Below are positions 41,103-48,272 of a DNA stretch of 48,272 nt, piece by piece. The stretch spans positions 1 through 48,272 of the forward strand of contig JAFQIY010000045.1 of NCBI GenBank assembly GCA_017415165.1. Direction: 5' to 3'. The notes under the pieces are model-generated. The model was not told the origin of the DNA and did not search any database. It was given only the letters and a program-made list of their open reading frames with translations. The number at the start of each line of letters is the position of its first letter. The first letter of the stretch is position 1. The position numbers and the translations under genes were made by a program. The DNA is from Oscillospiraceae bacterium. GTDB lineage: Bacteria > Bacillota > Clostridia > Oscillospirales > Ruminococcaceae.

Positions 41103-41264
41103 TTAGCGGTCATCATTTGTATGAATTTGACAATTACTTTCAGTTGTAAAAAGCTCAGTTGTTATTCCTACTGAATTAAACATAATGGAAATAACCAAGA
41201 GAATTTCTGAAAAAACAACTTTAAAATGCTTTTTCTTTGCTTTAAACTTAATTACGACCTTCAT
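41103..41264 (-). CDS. Small peptide, 53 aa, basic N-terminus and one hydrophobic segment
   Basis: Not a recognised family. Basic residues (MKVVIKFKAKKKHFK) precede a hydrophobic segment of about 20 residues (VVFSEILLVISIMFNSVGIT) and a polar tail ending NDDR. Support for being real: AAAGGAATAAC before the ATG, a 16-bp terminator right after the stop, a sigma-A promoter at 41563-41591 and a structured leader between. It lies on the same strand just after the histidine kinase gene of the ABC/two-component operon. It could be a membrane peptide that tunes the kinase or transporter, a secreted signal, or a small toxin; these are guesses. Confidence 0.6.
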   Translation of the reverse strand: MKVVIKFKAKKKHFKVVFSEILLVISIMFNSVGITTELFTTESNCQIHTNDDR

Positions 41265-41277
41265 GTTATTCCTTTCC

Positions 41278-41362
41278 GCTCAAGCACACTTGCGGAAGTT
41301 TATAATGCTTAAATAAAAAACTCAAGCATTAAAACGAATACATAATCCGTTTGTGCTTGAGC
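41278..41362 (-). promoter_or_regulatory. Candidate attenuator/riboregulator before the 53-aa peptide gene
   Basis: On the minus strand segment 1 (GCTCAAGCACA, 41352-41362) can pair with segment 2 (TGCTTGAG, 41321-41328), followed by TTTTTTATTT, giving a terminator with an extra AAACG/CGTTT helix inside. Segment 1 can instead pair over 11 bp with segment 3 (TGTGCTTGAGC, 41278-41288). Segment 3 otherwise forms a hairpin TTCCGC/GCGGAA that reaches into the ribosome binding site. The two folds exclude each other. A 29-codon open frame (41322-41411) overlaps segments 1 and 2, with a poorly spaced site. The rest of the 323-bp gap to the kinase gene is AT-rich. Confidence 0.55.
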
Positions 41363-41562
41363 AAAACATAAGATAATCAGAAAACGGATAATATTCGCAT
41401 TGTAAAAGCATTTTCCTTTTTTCTAATTATCTTTGAATATTTTAATGAGCTACACTGTTCATTTTCAATTAATTTCTTACATTTATATTTTACTTTAATT
41501 TCTATTAAGCTCGTAATTTTCTTTTAAATTTATTTTCCTTTGTTTTTAGCTTTTACAATATA

Positions 41563-41591
41563 ATACTACCACATTTTATATTATTTGTCAA
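41563..41591 (-). promoter_or_regulatory. Promoter of the peptide gene leader
   Basis: Minus strand TTGACA (41586-41591), 17-nt spacer, TAGTAT (41563-41568). The -35 overlaps the end of the kinase gene. It predicts a 5' leader of about 290 nt. Confidence 0.6.
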
Positions 41592-42493
41592 TATATTTCA
41601 AATTTTTTAAACCTTATCTCAACCTTAAACCACTCGCCTTGAACCTCTGCCGTCATATCGCCGTTCATACGTTCAGCAAGTCCCTTTGCTATTGCAAGTC
41701 CGAGCCCTGTTGATGAATGAGTGCGGGCGGGATCTGATTTATAAAAGCGTGTGAATATCTGCGAAATATCAATGCTGTCCGGATTATCGACCTTATTTGA
41801 GCAAGAGAAAATAACTCTTTCATTTTCTTGCTTCAAGGTCATTTCAACCGTTTTACTTCCGTGGTCGATAACGTTTTTCAGCACGTTCTGAACAATACGC
41901 TGTAACCCTTCAGCATTACAGTCAACTACTATCTCTTCATCTGTAAAATCTACCTGTACCTCAATACCCTTTTCCTGAAACTCATTGTAAAATGAAACAA
42001 GTGTCGAAGAAACACAACGAACAATATCAATAGGCTCGGTTTGCAGCTTATAGTCCTCGTTCTGTAATTTCGTATAGGTAAAAAGCTCTTCAAGCATATA
42101 TTTCAGATTATTTATGCGGTTCTGAATAACATCAACGCATTGAGTACGCTCTTCCTCCGAGTCTGCGTTTTTCAAAAGCTGAAAAAAACCGTCAAGGGAG
42201 GTCAGCGGTGTACGTATATCGTGAGAAATATTAGTTATAGCGTCCTTTAAATTCTGCTCGTTATGCTCCGCCTTGTGTCGCAGCTCATCAGAGTTGTCAA
42301 GTAGTTCATTTACATTATCCGAAAGCTCATAAAGCTCCCTGAACGGCAGTCCCGAACGCAGACGAAGGTTGGTTTTATTCTTTTTCATAAATGCCAGATG
42401 GCGGCAGGTGTTTTTCACCTGTCGCCTGTAGGCTATGAATATTGAAACAGTTATAACGCTTACGATTGTAGCGATAATCGCCCATATCAACAT
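41588..42493 (-). CDS. Sensor histidine kinase (short, single-membrane-helix type)
   Basis: 301 aa. One N-terminal transmembrane helix (about 3-22) and no sizeable extracellular domain, as in kinases that sense through a partner transporter. H-box ISHDIRTPLTSLDGF with phospho-acceptor His91; N-box NVLKNVIDH; G-box STGLGLAIAKGLAERM. The start follows TAAGGAGCTTTAT, 10 bp after the permease gene. Should phosphorylate the regulator at 44366. Confidence 0.95.
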   Translation of the reverse strand: MLIWAIIATIVSVITVSIFIAYRRQVKNTCRHLAFMKKNKTNLRLRSGLPFRELYELSDNVNELLDNSDELRHKAEHNEQNLKDAITNISHDIRTPLTSLDGFFQLLKNADSEEERTQCVDVIQNRINNLKYMLEELFTYTKLQNEDYKLQTEPIDIVRCVSSTLVSFYNEFQEKGIEVQVDFTDEEIVVDCNAEGLQRIVQNVLKNVIDHGSKTVEMTLKQENERVIFSCSNKVDNPDSIDISQIFTRFYKSDPARTHSSTGLGLAIAKGLAERMNGDMTAEVQGEWFKVEIRFKKFEIY

Positions 42494-42503
42494 ATAAAGC
42501 TCC

Positions 42504-43367
42504 TTATCTTATGTCACGTTTCTGCATAACGGTCATTGATAATAATGTGGATGCCACAAGGAATACTGCACCTACCGCAATAACTCTTGCAAGGTCGCCG
42601 CCGCTTAAATCGGGGCTTACGATTGAGATACAGCCTTCAATAAGATATTTGCTGATAGTGAATTCCTCTGAAACGCCGCACTTATGAATAAGAACATCGG
42701 CAAAAGCATAAAGAAGCGAGGTTATACCCGTTGAGCAGAGGATACCGAAGGTCATACCCAAGCCTGAGCCACGGACAAGAATTGTAAGCGCAGTAACAAG
42801 CGATGCAAATGAAAAATGCAGTAAATAATGAATACCGAACACCTTTGCAAAATCGCTTACAGACTCAAATACAAGCTTGTCGCCCCAGCATATTTTACCC
42901 ATAACCGCTGCCGAGAAGATAAACATGGCGAAGATAATTAATACCTGCACTGCTACCGCCGCCAGCTTTGATAATACAAGCATACCTCTGTTATTGAGCT
43001 GTCCCGCAATGTTTTTAATATAGCCGTTTTTCTGTTCACCGTTTACGAAAATGGGAGGAAAGATCGCACATAGAATTGCTAAAAGCTGACCGGCAATATT
43101 TGAGTTTATAAGGTCGGTGAAATCAATTCGGTCTGCCCATTCAGACTTTGTATCAACATACACTCCGAAGGTCACATCTGCCTCCTCCGGCGGAACTTCA
43201 GAAACGCTCATATCAGTCATATCCACGACTGTATCAGTATGTGTTGTTGCGTCATAATGCGTCATATACACGCTGAAAAAAGACACGAATACAGTTACCG
43301 CAATCATTATCCAGAAGGACTTTATACGAAAAAGTCTGTGCAGATCCATTTTTGTTAAATTAAGCAT
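42504..43367 (-). CDS. ABC transporter permease (ABC-2 type)
   Basis: 287 aa with about six transmembrane helices. The large first loop after helix 1 (TDTVVDMTDMSVSEVPPEE onward) is outside. The NGEQKNGYIKNIAGQLNNRG stretch before helix 3 is typical of permeases partnered with BcrA/lantibiotic-immunity ATPases. It overlaps the ATPase gene by 8 bp; start ATG after CAGGAGGAAACGGCA. Predicted role: extrusion of, or self-protection from, a peptide or lipid-active compound; substrate unknown. Confidence 0.85.
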   Translation of the reverse strand: MLNLTKMDLHRLFRIKSFWIMIAVTVFVSFFSVYMTHYDATTHTDTVVDMTDMSVSEVPPEEADVTFGVYVDTKSEWADRIDFTDLINSNIAGQLLAILCAIFPPIFVNGEQKNGYIKNIAGQLNNRGMLVLSKLAAVAVQVLIIFAMFIFSAAVMGKICWGDKLVFESVSDFAKVFGIHYLLHFSFASLVTALTILVRGSGLGMTFGILCSTGITSLLYAFADVLIHKCGVSEEFTISKYLIEGCISIVSPDLSGGDLARVIAVGAVFLVASTLLSMTVMQKRDIR

Positions 43368-44274
43368 TGCCGTTTCCTCCTGTCAGATTAAGATAGTAGT
43401 CCTCAAGCGCTTCGTTTCTGACGGAAATACCGAGAGTTTTTACTCCGTTTTCAGCCAGCTTCATTGTTATATCCCCGCCGTCCTGCAGGCGTTCAAAAAT
43501 CTGGATAGTATCATTGTCCACAACCTTGTATTCGTGAATACCCATCTTTTCAAGAACAGTACAGGCCTTTGCGGTGTCATCGGTTTTCAGCTCAATACGC
43601 TCGCTGCACTTCTGCAAAAGTTCTTCTCTTGTAAGCTCCTGAACAAGAGCGCCGTTATGAATAATAGCGTAATTAGTTGCTATTTTCGCAAGTTCTTCGA
43701 GGATATGGCTGGAGATTATAAAGGTGATACCCTGTTCCTTATTGAGCTTTTCAATAGTTTCTCTTATCTCAACAATACCCTGCGGGTCAAGTCCATTGAT
43801 AGGTTCATCAAGAATGACTAAATCAGGATCGCCTATCAGTGCAAGAGCAATACCCAGTCGTTGTTTCATACCGAGAGAAAATTTACCTGCACGCTTTTTG
43901 CCTGTATCGGCAAGACCGACAGTTTCAAGTATCTTCGGAATTACCGTCTTATCACGCACGCCCATAGCAATACACTTTAATCTGAGATTTTCTGCCGCTG
44001 AAAGGTCAGGATAAATCCCGGGGGCCTCGATAAGTGTTCCTATACGGTGCATAACCTGTGCTTTTTCCTTGCCTTTAAAACCGAACAGAGTGAAATCACC
44101 CTTGCTTGGTGCTGCAAGTCCGCTTATCATTTTTAGGAGAGTTGTTTTACCTGCGCCGTTTCGTCCGATAAGTCCGTAAATGTCACCCTGACGGACATTT
44201 ATACTGATTTGGTCTGCGGCATTGTGCTTACCATAGGTTTTGGTAAGTCCGCTTGTGGTTAATATGTAATCCAT
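43360..44274 (-). CDS. ABC transporter ATPase (BcrA/lantibiotic-immunity type)
   Basis: 304 aa. Walker A GRNGAGKTT (37-45), signature SLGMKQRLG (133-141), Walker B LVILDEPINGLDPQG (about 152-166), switch His in ISSHILEEL. The C-terminal extension of about 80 residues ends in EDYYLNLTGG, as in the drug/bacitracin-type CcmA group. Start after GAAAGGACGAAATTT. Possible extra promoter in the 91-bp gap upstream, which also holds two AAAGAAA repeats. Confidence 0.93.
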   Translation of the reverse strand: MDYILTTSGLTKTYGKHNAADQISINVRQGDIYGLIGRNGAGKTTLLKMISGLAAPSKGDFTLFGFKGKEKAQVMHRIGTLIEAPGIYPDLSAAENLRLKCIAMGVRDKTVIPKILETVGLADTGKKRAGKFSLGMKQRLGIALALIGDPDLVILDEPINGLDPQGIVEIRETIEKLNKEQGITFIISSHILEELAKIATNYAIIHNGALVQELTREELLQKCSERIELKTDDTAKACTVLEKMGIHEYKVVDNDTIQIFERLQDGGDITMKLAENGVKTLGISVRNEALEDYYLNLTGGNGNA

Positions 44275-44337
44275 AAATTTCGTCCTTTCTGCTTTTCTTT
44301 ACAACTATATAATACACTGTGCTTTCCAATAAATCGC

Positions 44338-44355
44338 AAAGAAAAGGTAAAGAAA
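44338..44355 (+). promoter_or_regulatory. Candidate response-regulator binding repeats
   Basis: AAAGAAA at 44338-44344 and 44349-44355, 11 bp apart in direct orientation, upstream of the ABC genes. OmpR/PhoB-type regulators bind direct repeats at about this period. Position and period are the only support. Confidence 0.35.
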
Positions 44356-44365
44356 GTTTCAAGAT

Positions 44366-45037
44366 TTACTTTGAAAGCTTAAAGCCAATGCCCCATACTG
44401 TTTCAATATATTCCTCATCAGTAACCGCTTTCAGCTTTTTACGGATATTGCTGATGTGCATATTTATGGTCTTATCCTCGCCGATATAGATATCGTCCCA
44501 GGCGTAGTCGTAAATATCCTGTTTTGTAAAGGCTCTGTTCGGATTTTCCATAAGCAGCTGAAGAATTTTATACTCGTGTTTTGTAAAGGACAGAGTATTT
44601 TCACGGATTTCAGCGGACATTTCCTCTAAATTAAGTGTCAGACCCTTGTGGGTAAGCTGTTTAGCAGGTTTGCTATCAGCGTTTCGTCTTAACTGAACAC
44701 CCACTCTTGCCATAAGCTCTCCTATTTCAAAGGGCTTTGTAATATAATCTTCTGCACCTGCGTTAAGCAAATCAATCTTGCTGTCAAGGCTGTCCTTTGC
44801 TGAAAGCACAATAACAGGAATGTTGAAATCATTCTTAAGCTGCGGAAGAAGCTCCTCGCCGTTTATTCCCGGGAGCATAAGGTCAAGTATAGCGAGAGAG
44901 AACTGTTCTGTTTTCGCATAAAGAAGACCCTCCGTTCCCGAAAACGCCTGCTGACAGGTATAACCTTCCTTTGAAAGTGATTTTGCGATGAGGTTATTTA
45001 TATATGTATCATCTTCAATTATCAGAATTCTGGTCAT
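44366..45037 (-). CDS. OmpR/PhoB-family response regulator
   Basis: 223 aa: receiver domain (1-118) with acidic pair IIEDD, phospho-acceptor Asp52 in LAILDLMLPG and Lys in ITKPFEIGEL; winged-helix DNA-binding domain from about 130 (LTLNLEEMSAEI, NPNRAFTKQDIYDYAW, INMHISNIRKKL, ETVWGIGFKL). Start after ACAGGTGATAAT, only 4 bp beyond the FRG gene. Should control the downstream ABC genes. Confidence 0.95.
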   Translation of the reverse strand: MTRILIIEDDTYINNLIAKSLSKEGYTCQQAFSGTEGLLYAKTEQFSLAILDLMLPGINGEELLPQLKNDFNIPVIVLSAKDSLDSKIDLLNAGAEDYITKPFEIGELMARVGVQLRRNADSKPAKQLTHKGLTLNLEEMSAEIRENTLSFTKHEYKILQLLMENPNRAFTKQDIYDYAWDDIYIGEDKTINMHISNIRKKLKAVTDEEYIETVWGIGFKLSK

Positions 45038-45041
45038 ATTA

Positions 45042-46328
45042 TCACCTGTTTCTACTATATTTGTCTTTTATAAATTCAGCAACACATTCTATTTCGGGAA
45101 ACAATGTTGCACGATTAATGGAAAGTGTATTAAGCTGATTCATAATTTCCTGTTTGTTATCAATTAATAATACAATCTTTTTGTTGGTTGTTTTATTTTT
45201 ATATCTGTGGTTACTTAGTGAATTATCATTATTATTTAAGCCGCAAATTATGAAAGCACCATCTTGTTTTACAATACGGTTATTATTTTTTAACGCATAT
45301 ACAAAATAATTTTCTAATAGATTATTAAGTTCAATTTCAGCTAAAAATGAAGGCTTTTCGAGTCTGATTTCACGAATCAGGTGAGATATCGTATTTTGCA
45401 GATTATAATCATTTGAATCTTGATTTGTGAGAACTGCAGCAATTGTTTCTTTTTTCGAATAATCAATTGCTGCAAGACTTGCCAAAATGCTGACGGTGTC
45501 ACTGTTAGGATATTTAATAGATTGTGAATTTGCTGATAATAACACTATTTCTCCATATCGCTCGCTTTGATTTTCGCAAGCAAAATATAATGCCACTAAC
45601 GGATTACGCGTCACATCTAACAGTCTGGTCGGTAAACCATAGTGCTGCATTTCTACTAATCTTTCTAAATGAGTATTACAATTAGCAAAACTATCTGGAC
45701 AATCAATTATTATATCATTATACATTCGATGTTCATTCTGTTTCCAAGAATCTAAACGCATTACTGATGGAATCAATTTGTAGTTAACATTAGAATGTCC
45801 TCTGAAAAATAGATTTTCGTCTTGAGATAAGGTTAGACTGGATGTGAATTTATTTACATCCGCAACAGAATGAAGAAAATGAATTTCTACTTTTTCATTA
45901 TTATAAACTATTCCTGAAGAAAATTTAACATCATTAGCAATCGAATGAAATTCTTTAATATTTTGTAGTAACGCTTTGGTAAACTCTTGTCTTTCGTTTT
46001 TATTATTTAGAATTTTATACACCCAATAAACAATAGCTATAGATTCTAATGTACTTAAATTTTCATCAACATCTACTTCGCCTATTATATCATCCCACAT
46101 TTTTACTGCATCATTTTCATTCGGAAATGTATTTGCATATAACACGGCATATTTTGAATTGCAGTTGGATAACTTACAATAAAATTCCTCTTTTTTAACT
46201 TTTGCATTTATGTAATAGCTCATATCGAAATAGCCGTCAGCAACCATTTTGTCCAAGCATATATTTTTAAACGCTTGTTGTATTTTAGCTTTATGGTATA
46301 ATTCATCAAAAAAGAAAAAGAAGAACAT
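45042..46328 (-). CDS. FRG-domain protein
   Basis: About 428 aa. The FRG domain is visible from FFRGHSNVNYKLIPSVMR to RLVEMQHYGLPTRLLDVTRNPLVALYFAC (roughly residues 175-260), with the defining Phe-Arg-Gly and the LLDxTxNPLVALYFA motif. The flanking regions are unassigned. FRG domains have unknown biochemistry and are often found in phage-defence neighbourhoods. The start chosen is the ATG at 46328 after AAGGAG with 7-nt spacing; an ATG at 46358 overlapping the GNAT stop (ATGA) is the alternative. The gene is markedly AT-rich compared with the left half of the window, suggesting acquisition. Confidence 0.85.
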   Translation of the reverse strand: MFFFFFFDELYHKAKIQQAFKNICLDKMVADGYFDMSYYINAKVKKEEFYCKLSNCNSKYAVLYANTFPNENDAVKMWDDIIGEVDVDENLSTLESIAIVYWVYKILNNKNERQEFTKALLQNIKEFHSIANDVKFSSGIVYNNEKVEIHFLHSVADVNKFTSSLTLSQDENLFFRGHSNVNYKLIPSVMRLDSWKQNEHRMYNDIIIDCPDSFANCNTHLERLVEMQHYGLPTRLLDVTRNPLVALYFACENQSERYGEIVLLSANSQSIKYPNSDTVSILASLAAIDYSKKETIAAVLTNQDSNDYNLQNTISHLIREIRLEKPSFLAEIELNNLLENYFVYALKNNNRIVKQDGAFIICGLNNNDNSLSNHRYKNKTTNKKIVLLIDNKQEIMNQLNTLSINRATLFPEIECVAEFIKDKYSRNR

Positions 46329-46354
46329 AACAAGACTCCTTAAATAATTATTGC

Positions 46355-46825
46355 TCATAAATTTTTTAGTAACTTATAATACTCCCCATACTCATATGTA
46401 CCATCAAATATCACAGTTGTAAATCCTTTTTTACGATAAAGATGCAACGCTGCTGTATTATCTTTATCAACACCGATAGAGATTTCTTTATATCCCATTT
46501 TTTTGATTTCATCAATCATAAAGTCCACAAGAATACCACCTATACCTTTGTTTCGGTATTCAGGCTTCACAATCAAACGTGAAAGATATATCCTCTGATT
46601 AGGGATAGTATAATCGACGTCGTTCATATCGAAAACATAAGCAATTTCGCCGAGAAACCCACCGTTTACTTTATAAACATACACGACACGATTACCTGTT
46701 TCAATTTCTTTTCGGAAAGGTTCGGTATATGGGTCGGCAGACATATTCCATATATTATTGCATTTCTCATACTCGCTGATATTCAGCTTTTCGATAACAT
46801 AATCTTTAATGTTTAATTCAGTCAT
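46355..46825 (-). CDS. GNAT-family N-acetyltransferase
   Basis: 156 aa. The acetyl-CoA binding motif A is RLIVKPEYRNKGIGGILVDF (R/Q-x-x-G-x-G/A), followed by motif B ISIGVDKDNTAALHLYRKKGF. Acceptor unknown. It starts 1 bp after the flavodoxin/ferredoxin gene and ends overlapping the alternative FRG start. Confidence 0.92.
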   Translation of the reverse strand: MTELNIKDYVIEKLNISEYEKCNNIWNMSADPYTEPFRKEIETGNRVVYVYKVNGGFLGEIAYVFDMNDVDYTIPNQRIYLSRLIVKPEYRNKGIGGILVDFMIDEIKKMGYKEISIGVDKDNTAALHLYRKKGFTTVIFDGTYEYGEYYKLLKNL

Positions 46826-46826
46826 T

Positions 46827-47582
46827 TTAGTTTTTCCACACCTTTTCTACAGCCTTATTCTTAAATAAAGACAGTGCCAACTTGGGACAATGATGAATAC
46901 AACGATAGCAATTCATACACATAGCCTTGTTGATTACAGGATAGCTATTAATTTCAGTAATTGCACCCTGCGGACAATTCCTTTCACACTTGCCGCAATT
47001 AACACATCTGTCCTTATGAAGATATATCGGAAATGTTGTAGCCTTGCCCAGCATTTTATTGGGATAATTCAGTGGTGTGTACCACTTGAATTTTGGAATA
47101 TCAGATTTTGAATGTGATTTCAGCTTGCTTATAAAAGTGCTGAAATCCTTTTTTGTTTTCAACTGCAAATCTTTTTCATTATGAAACCAACAATCCATAA
47201 ATGGTGTAAGGAGCATTCCGTCTGTTGCGGAACAGCGATAGCTTGCAGAGTGTATAGGTATGATTTTGTGTTTCAGACACTCCTTGGCAAGAATACGCAG
47301 ACAGTTCTCAGAATACAGACCACAGGTTGTAAAAATAAATGCAGGGATTTTTCTGCTTGGGTTAACTGTTGCAAGAAATTTCATCAACGGCTTTGCGGGC
47401 TTGGAGTGATATGTAGGCGTACCGATAATTATAGCTGAATAATTATCAACAGAAAAATCGTTGGGTAAGTTTTCTACTGAATAAATTTCTGTGGGTATTT
47501 TATTGGCATAGCTTTTTATCTGCTCTGCAACAGCTTTTGTATTACCGACACCCGAAAAATATATTATAAGAAATGGTTTCAT
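46827..47582 (-). CDS. EFR1-type flavodoxin/ferredoxin fusion protein
   Basis: 251 aa. The N-terminal flavodoxin-like half has the FMN phosphate loop FSGVGNTKAVAE (about 9-20) and GTPTYHSKPAKP. The C-terminal half carries two [4Fe-4S] motifs, CVNCGKCERNCPQGA and CMNCYRCIHHCPKLA. It would shuttle electrons; partners unknown. The start has a weak site (GAGGGCAAAAT). It lies 9 bp after the NUDIX gene in the same operon. Confidence 0.92.
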   Translation of the reverse strand: MKPFLIIYFSGVGNTKAVAEQIKSYANKIPTEIYSVENLPNDFSVDNYSAIIIGTPTYHSKPAKPLMKFLATVNPSRKIPAFIFTTCGLYSENCLRILAKECLKHKIIPIHSASYRCSATDGMLLTPFMDCWFHNEKDLQLKTKKDFSTFISKLKSHSKSDIPKFKWYTPLNYPNKMLGKATTFPIYLHKDRCVNCGKCERNCPQGAITEINSYPVINKAMCMNCYRCIHHCPKLALSLFKNKAVEKVWKN

Positions 47583-47591
47583 ATTTTGCCC

Positions 47592-48083
47592 TCACAAATA
47601 ATATTCCAACAACTTCTCATCAATAGGAGCAATGGGCTCTTTATCCTTAATATCTTTGTAAAATGCCAGCTTAACTATCTCGTCATGGTCGTTAATCTGT
47701 TTATAGATTTCTTCAATGCTCATATTTTCAAGGACAACTCCATACAAGCCGCCGTATTCAATGCGTTCCTTAGGAGAAAAATAGTCGGGCATCATAAGAA
47801 ATTTCATAATGCCGAGGTATTGAAAATCAGCACCGTCAATTCCTAATTCTTCGTAGCACTCACGAACAATGCCCTCTCTTGGCGTTTCGCCTTTATCAAT
47901 ACATCCGCCAAAAATCTCCCATCTGTTACGCCACTTATTCCAGCCCAAAAGGTAATCTTCGCCTACCTTAACAACCGCAAGGCAATGGGTGAGCTGTTCA
48001 TAGTGTGACAGGGTGCTTTCATCTTCATTTGTCATTAAGATAAAAAGATTGCCGTCCCAGTCTTTTAAGATGTAGTCAATCAA
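47592..48083 (-). CDS. NUDIX hydrolase
   Basis: About 163 aa. NUDIX box GGCIDKGETPREGIVRECYEELGI (about 72-95, read with the Gx5Ex7REUxEExGU pattern) is complete, so it should bind Mg and hydrolyse a nucleoside diphosphate derivative; substrate unknown. The start chosen is a TTG at 48083, 8 nt after GGAGG. An in-frame ATG at 48098 contains that site and is less likely. First gene of the right-hand operon. Confidence 0.88.
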   Translation of the reverse strand: MIDYILKDWDGNLFILMTNEDESTLSHYEQLTHCLAVVKVGEDYLLGWNKWRNRWEIFGGCIDKGETPREGIVRECYEELGIDGADFQYLGIMKFLMMPDYFSPKERIEYGGLYGVVLENMSIEEIYKQINDHDEIVKLAFYKDIKDKEPIAPIDEKLLEYYL

Positions 48084-48114
48084 GCAGAACACCTCCATAA
48101 AATCATCTATCCCT

Positions 48115-48143
48115 ATAATATCACAAAATCTCCCATATTTCAA
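48115..48143 (-). promoter_or_regulatory. Promoter of the NUDIX-to-kinase operon
   Basis: Minus strand TTGAAA (48138-48143), 17-nt spacer, TATTAT (48115-48120). Confidence 0.75.
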
Positions 48144-48239
48144 TCTATAAAACGCTTACCTCTTGTTTATTTCTACGAAAATTTAAAACAGGGTTATAAA
48201 ACACCCCTCCATCTGACCTTAATATATGGAAGCTGTAGT

Positions 48240-48272
48240 TTGCGATAAAATTGCTTGCCCGATTTTATGCAA
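48240..48272. other. Imperfect inverted repeat at the window end
   Basis: TTGCGATAAAAT faces ATTTTATGCAA across a 10-nt loop (one unpaired base). It may be a terminator or part of a gene beyond the window. Confidence 0.4.

Overview
The window reads as a chromosomal segment from a low-to-moderate-GC Gram-positive anaerobe of the class Clostridia, most likely Ruminococcaceae/Oscillospirales. The support is a clostridial-type division and cell wall (dcw) cluster, sporulation genes spoVAD and spoVAE, a GTP-type PEP carboxykinase, strong GAAAGGA-like ribosome binding sites, sigma-A promoters with 17-bp spacers, a T-box leader, a CIRCE element, and lipoproteins with Glu/Thr-rich linkers. No phage, plasmid, CRISPR array or transposase gene is visible. 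Three families of short palindromic repeats are interspersed.

Layout. 1-4000 (mostly - strand): an ECF sigma/anti-sigma pair with a recognisable autoregulatory promoter, a lipoprotein and a DHH phosphoesterase. 4000-8500 (-): pheS, a small membrane protein gene and pheT behind a phenylalanine T-box leader. 8500-12500 (+): a membrane protein, an AcpS-like protein that has lost both metal-binding acidic residues, the NAD(P)HX repair enzyme Nnr and two lipoproteins. 12900-20100: pckG, an aminotransferase, CIRCE-controlled htpG, a PHP-domain protein and a convergent HD-domain protein. 20100-34900 (+): the dcw cluster mraZ-rsmH-ftsL-pbp(PASTA)-murE/murF fusion-mraY-ftsW-murG-murA-ftsQ, then ftsZ from its own promoter. 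murD, murC and ftsA are not in the cluster. 35000-40600: ilvE, spoVAD-spoVAE without spoVAC, a VanY-like carboxypeptidase, nrdR, tRNA-Leu(UAG) and an AIM24-family protein. 41000-48272 (-, visibly more AT-rich): a candidate operon of NUDIX hydrolase, flavodoxin/ferredoxin protein, GNAT acetyltransferase, FRG-domain protein, response regulator, ABC ATPase, ABC permease and histidine kinase. It is followed by a separately promoted 53-codon peptide gene with a structured leader.

How the genes work together. The central block makes and places septal peptidoglycan: lipid I and II synthesis (MurE/F, MraY, MurG), the flippase/polymerase and transpeptidase pair (FtsW and the PASTA-PBP), and divisome scaffolds (FtsL, FtsQ, FtsZ). 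MraZ probably controls its own promoter, where AAAGTGG repeats are visible. The DNPR motif in MurE predicts meso-diaminopimelate peptidoglycan. The right-hand operon looks like an envelope-stress or peptide-antibiotic sensing and export module joined to an accessory FRG protein.

Most unusual signals. (1) A repeat of about 165-185 bp that sits directly downstream of intrinsic terminators. At two loci the terminator hairpin is duplicated on either side, and only the distal copy keeps its T-run, as if the element inserted between stem and T-run with a hairpin-length target duplication. (2) A 53-aa peptide gene beside the two-component/ABC operon, preceded by mutually exclusive hairpins. (3) A MurE-MurF fusion. 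(4) A degenerate AcpS. (5) An FRG gene placed 4 bp before a response regulator gene. All family assignments are from reading motifs; no database search was possible.
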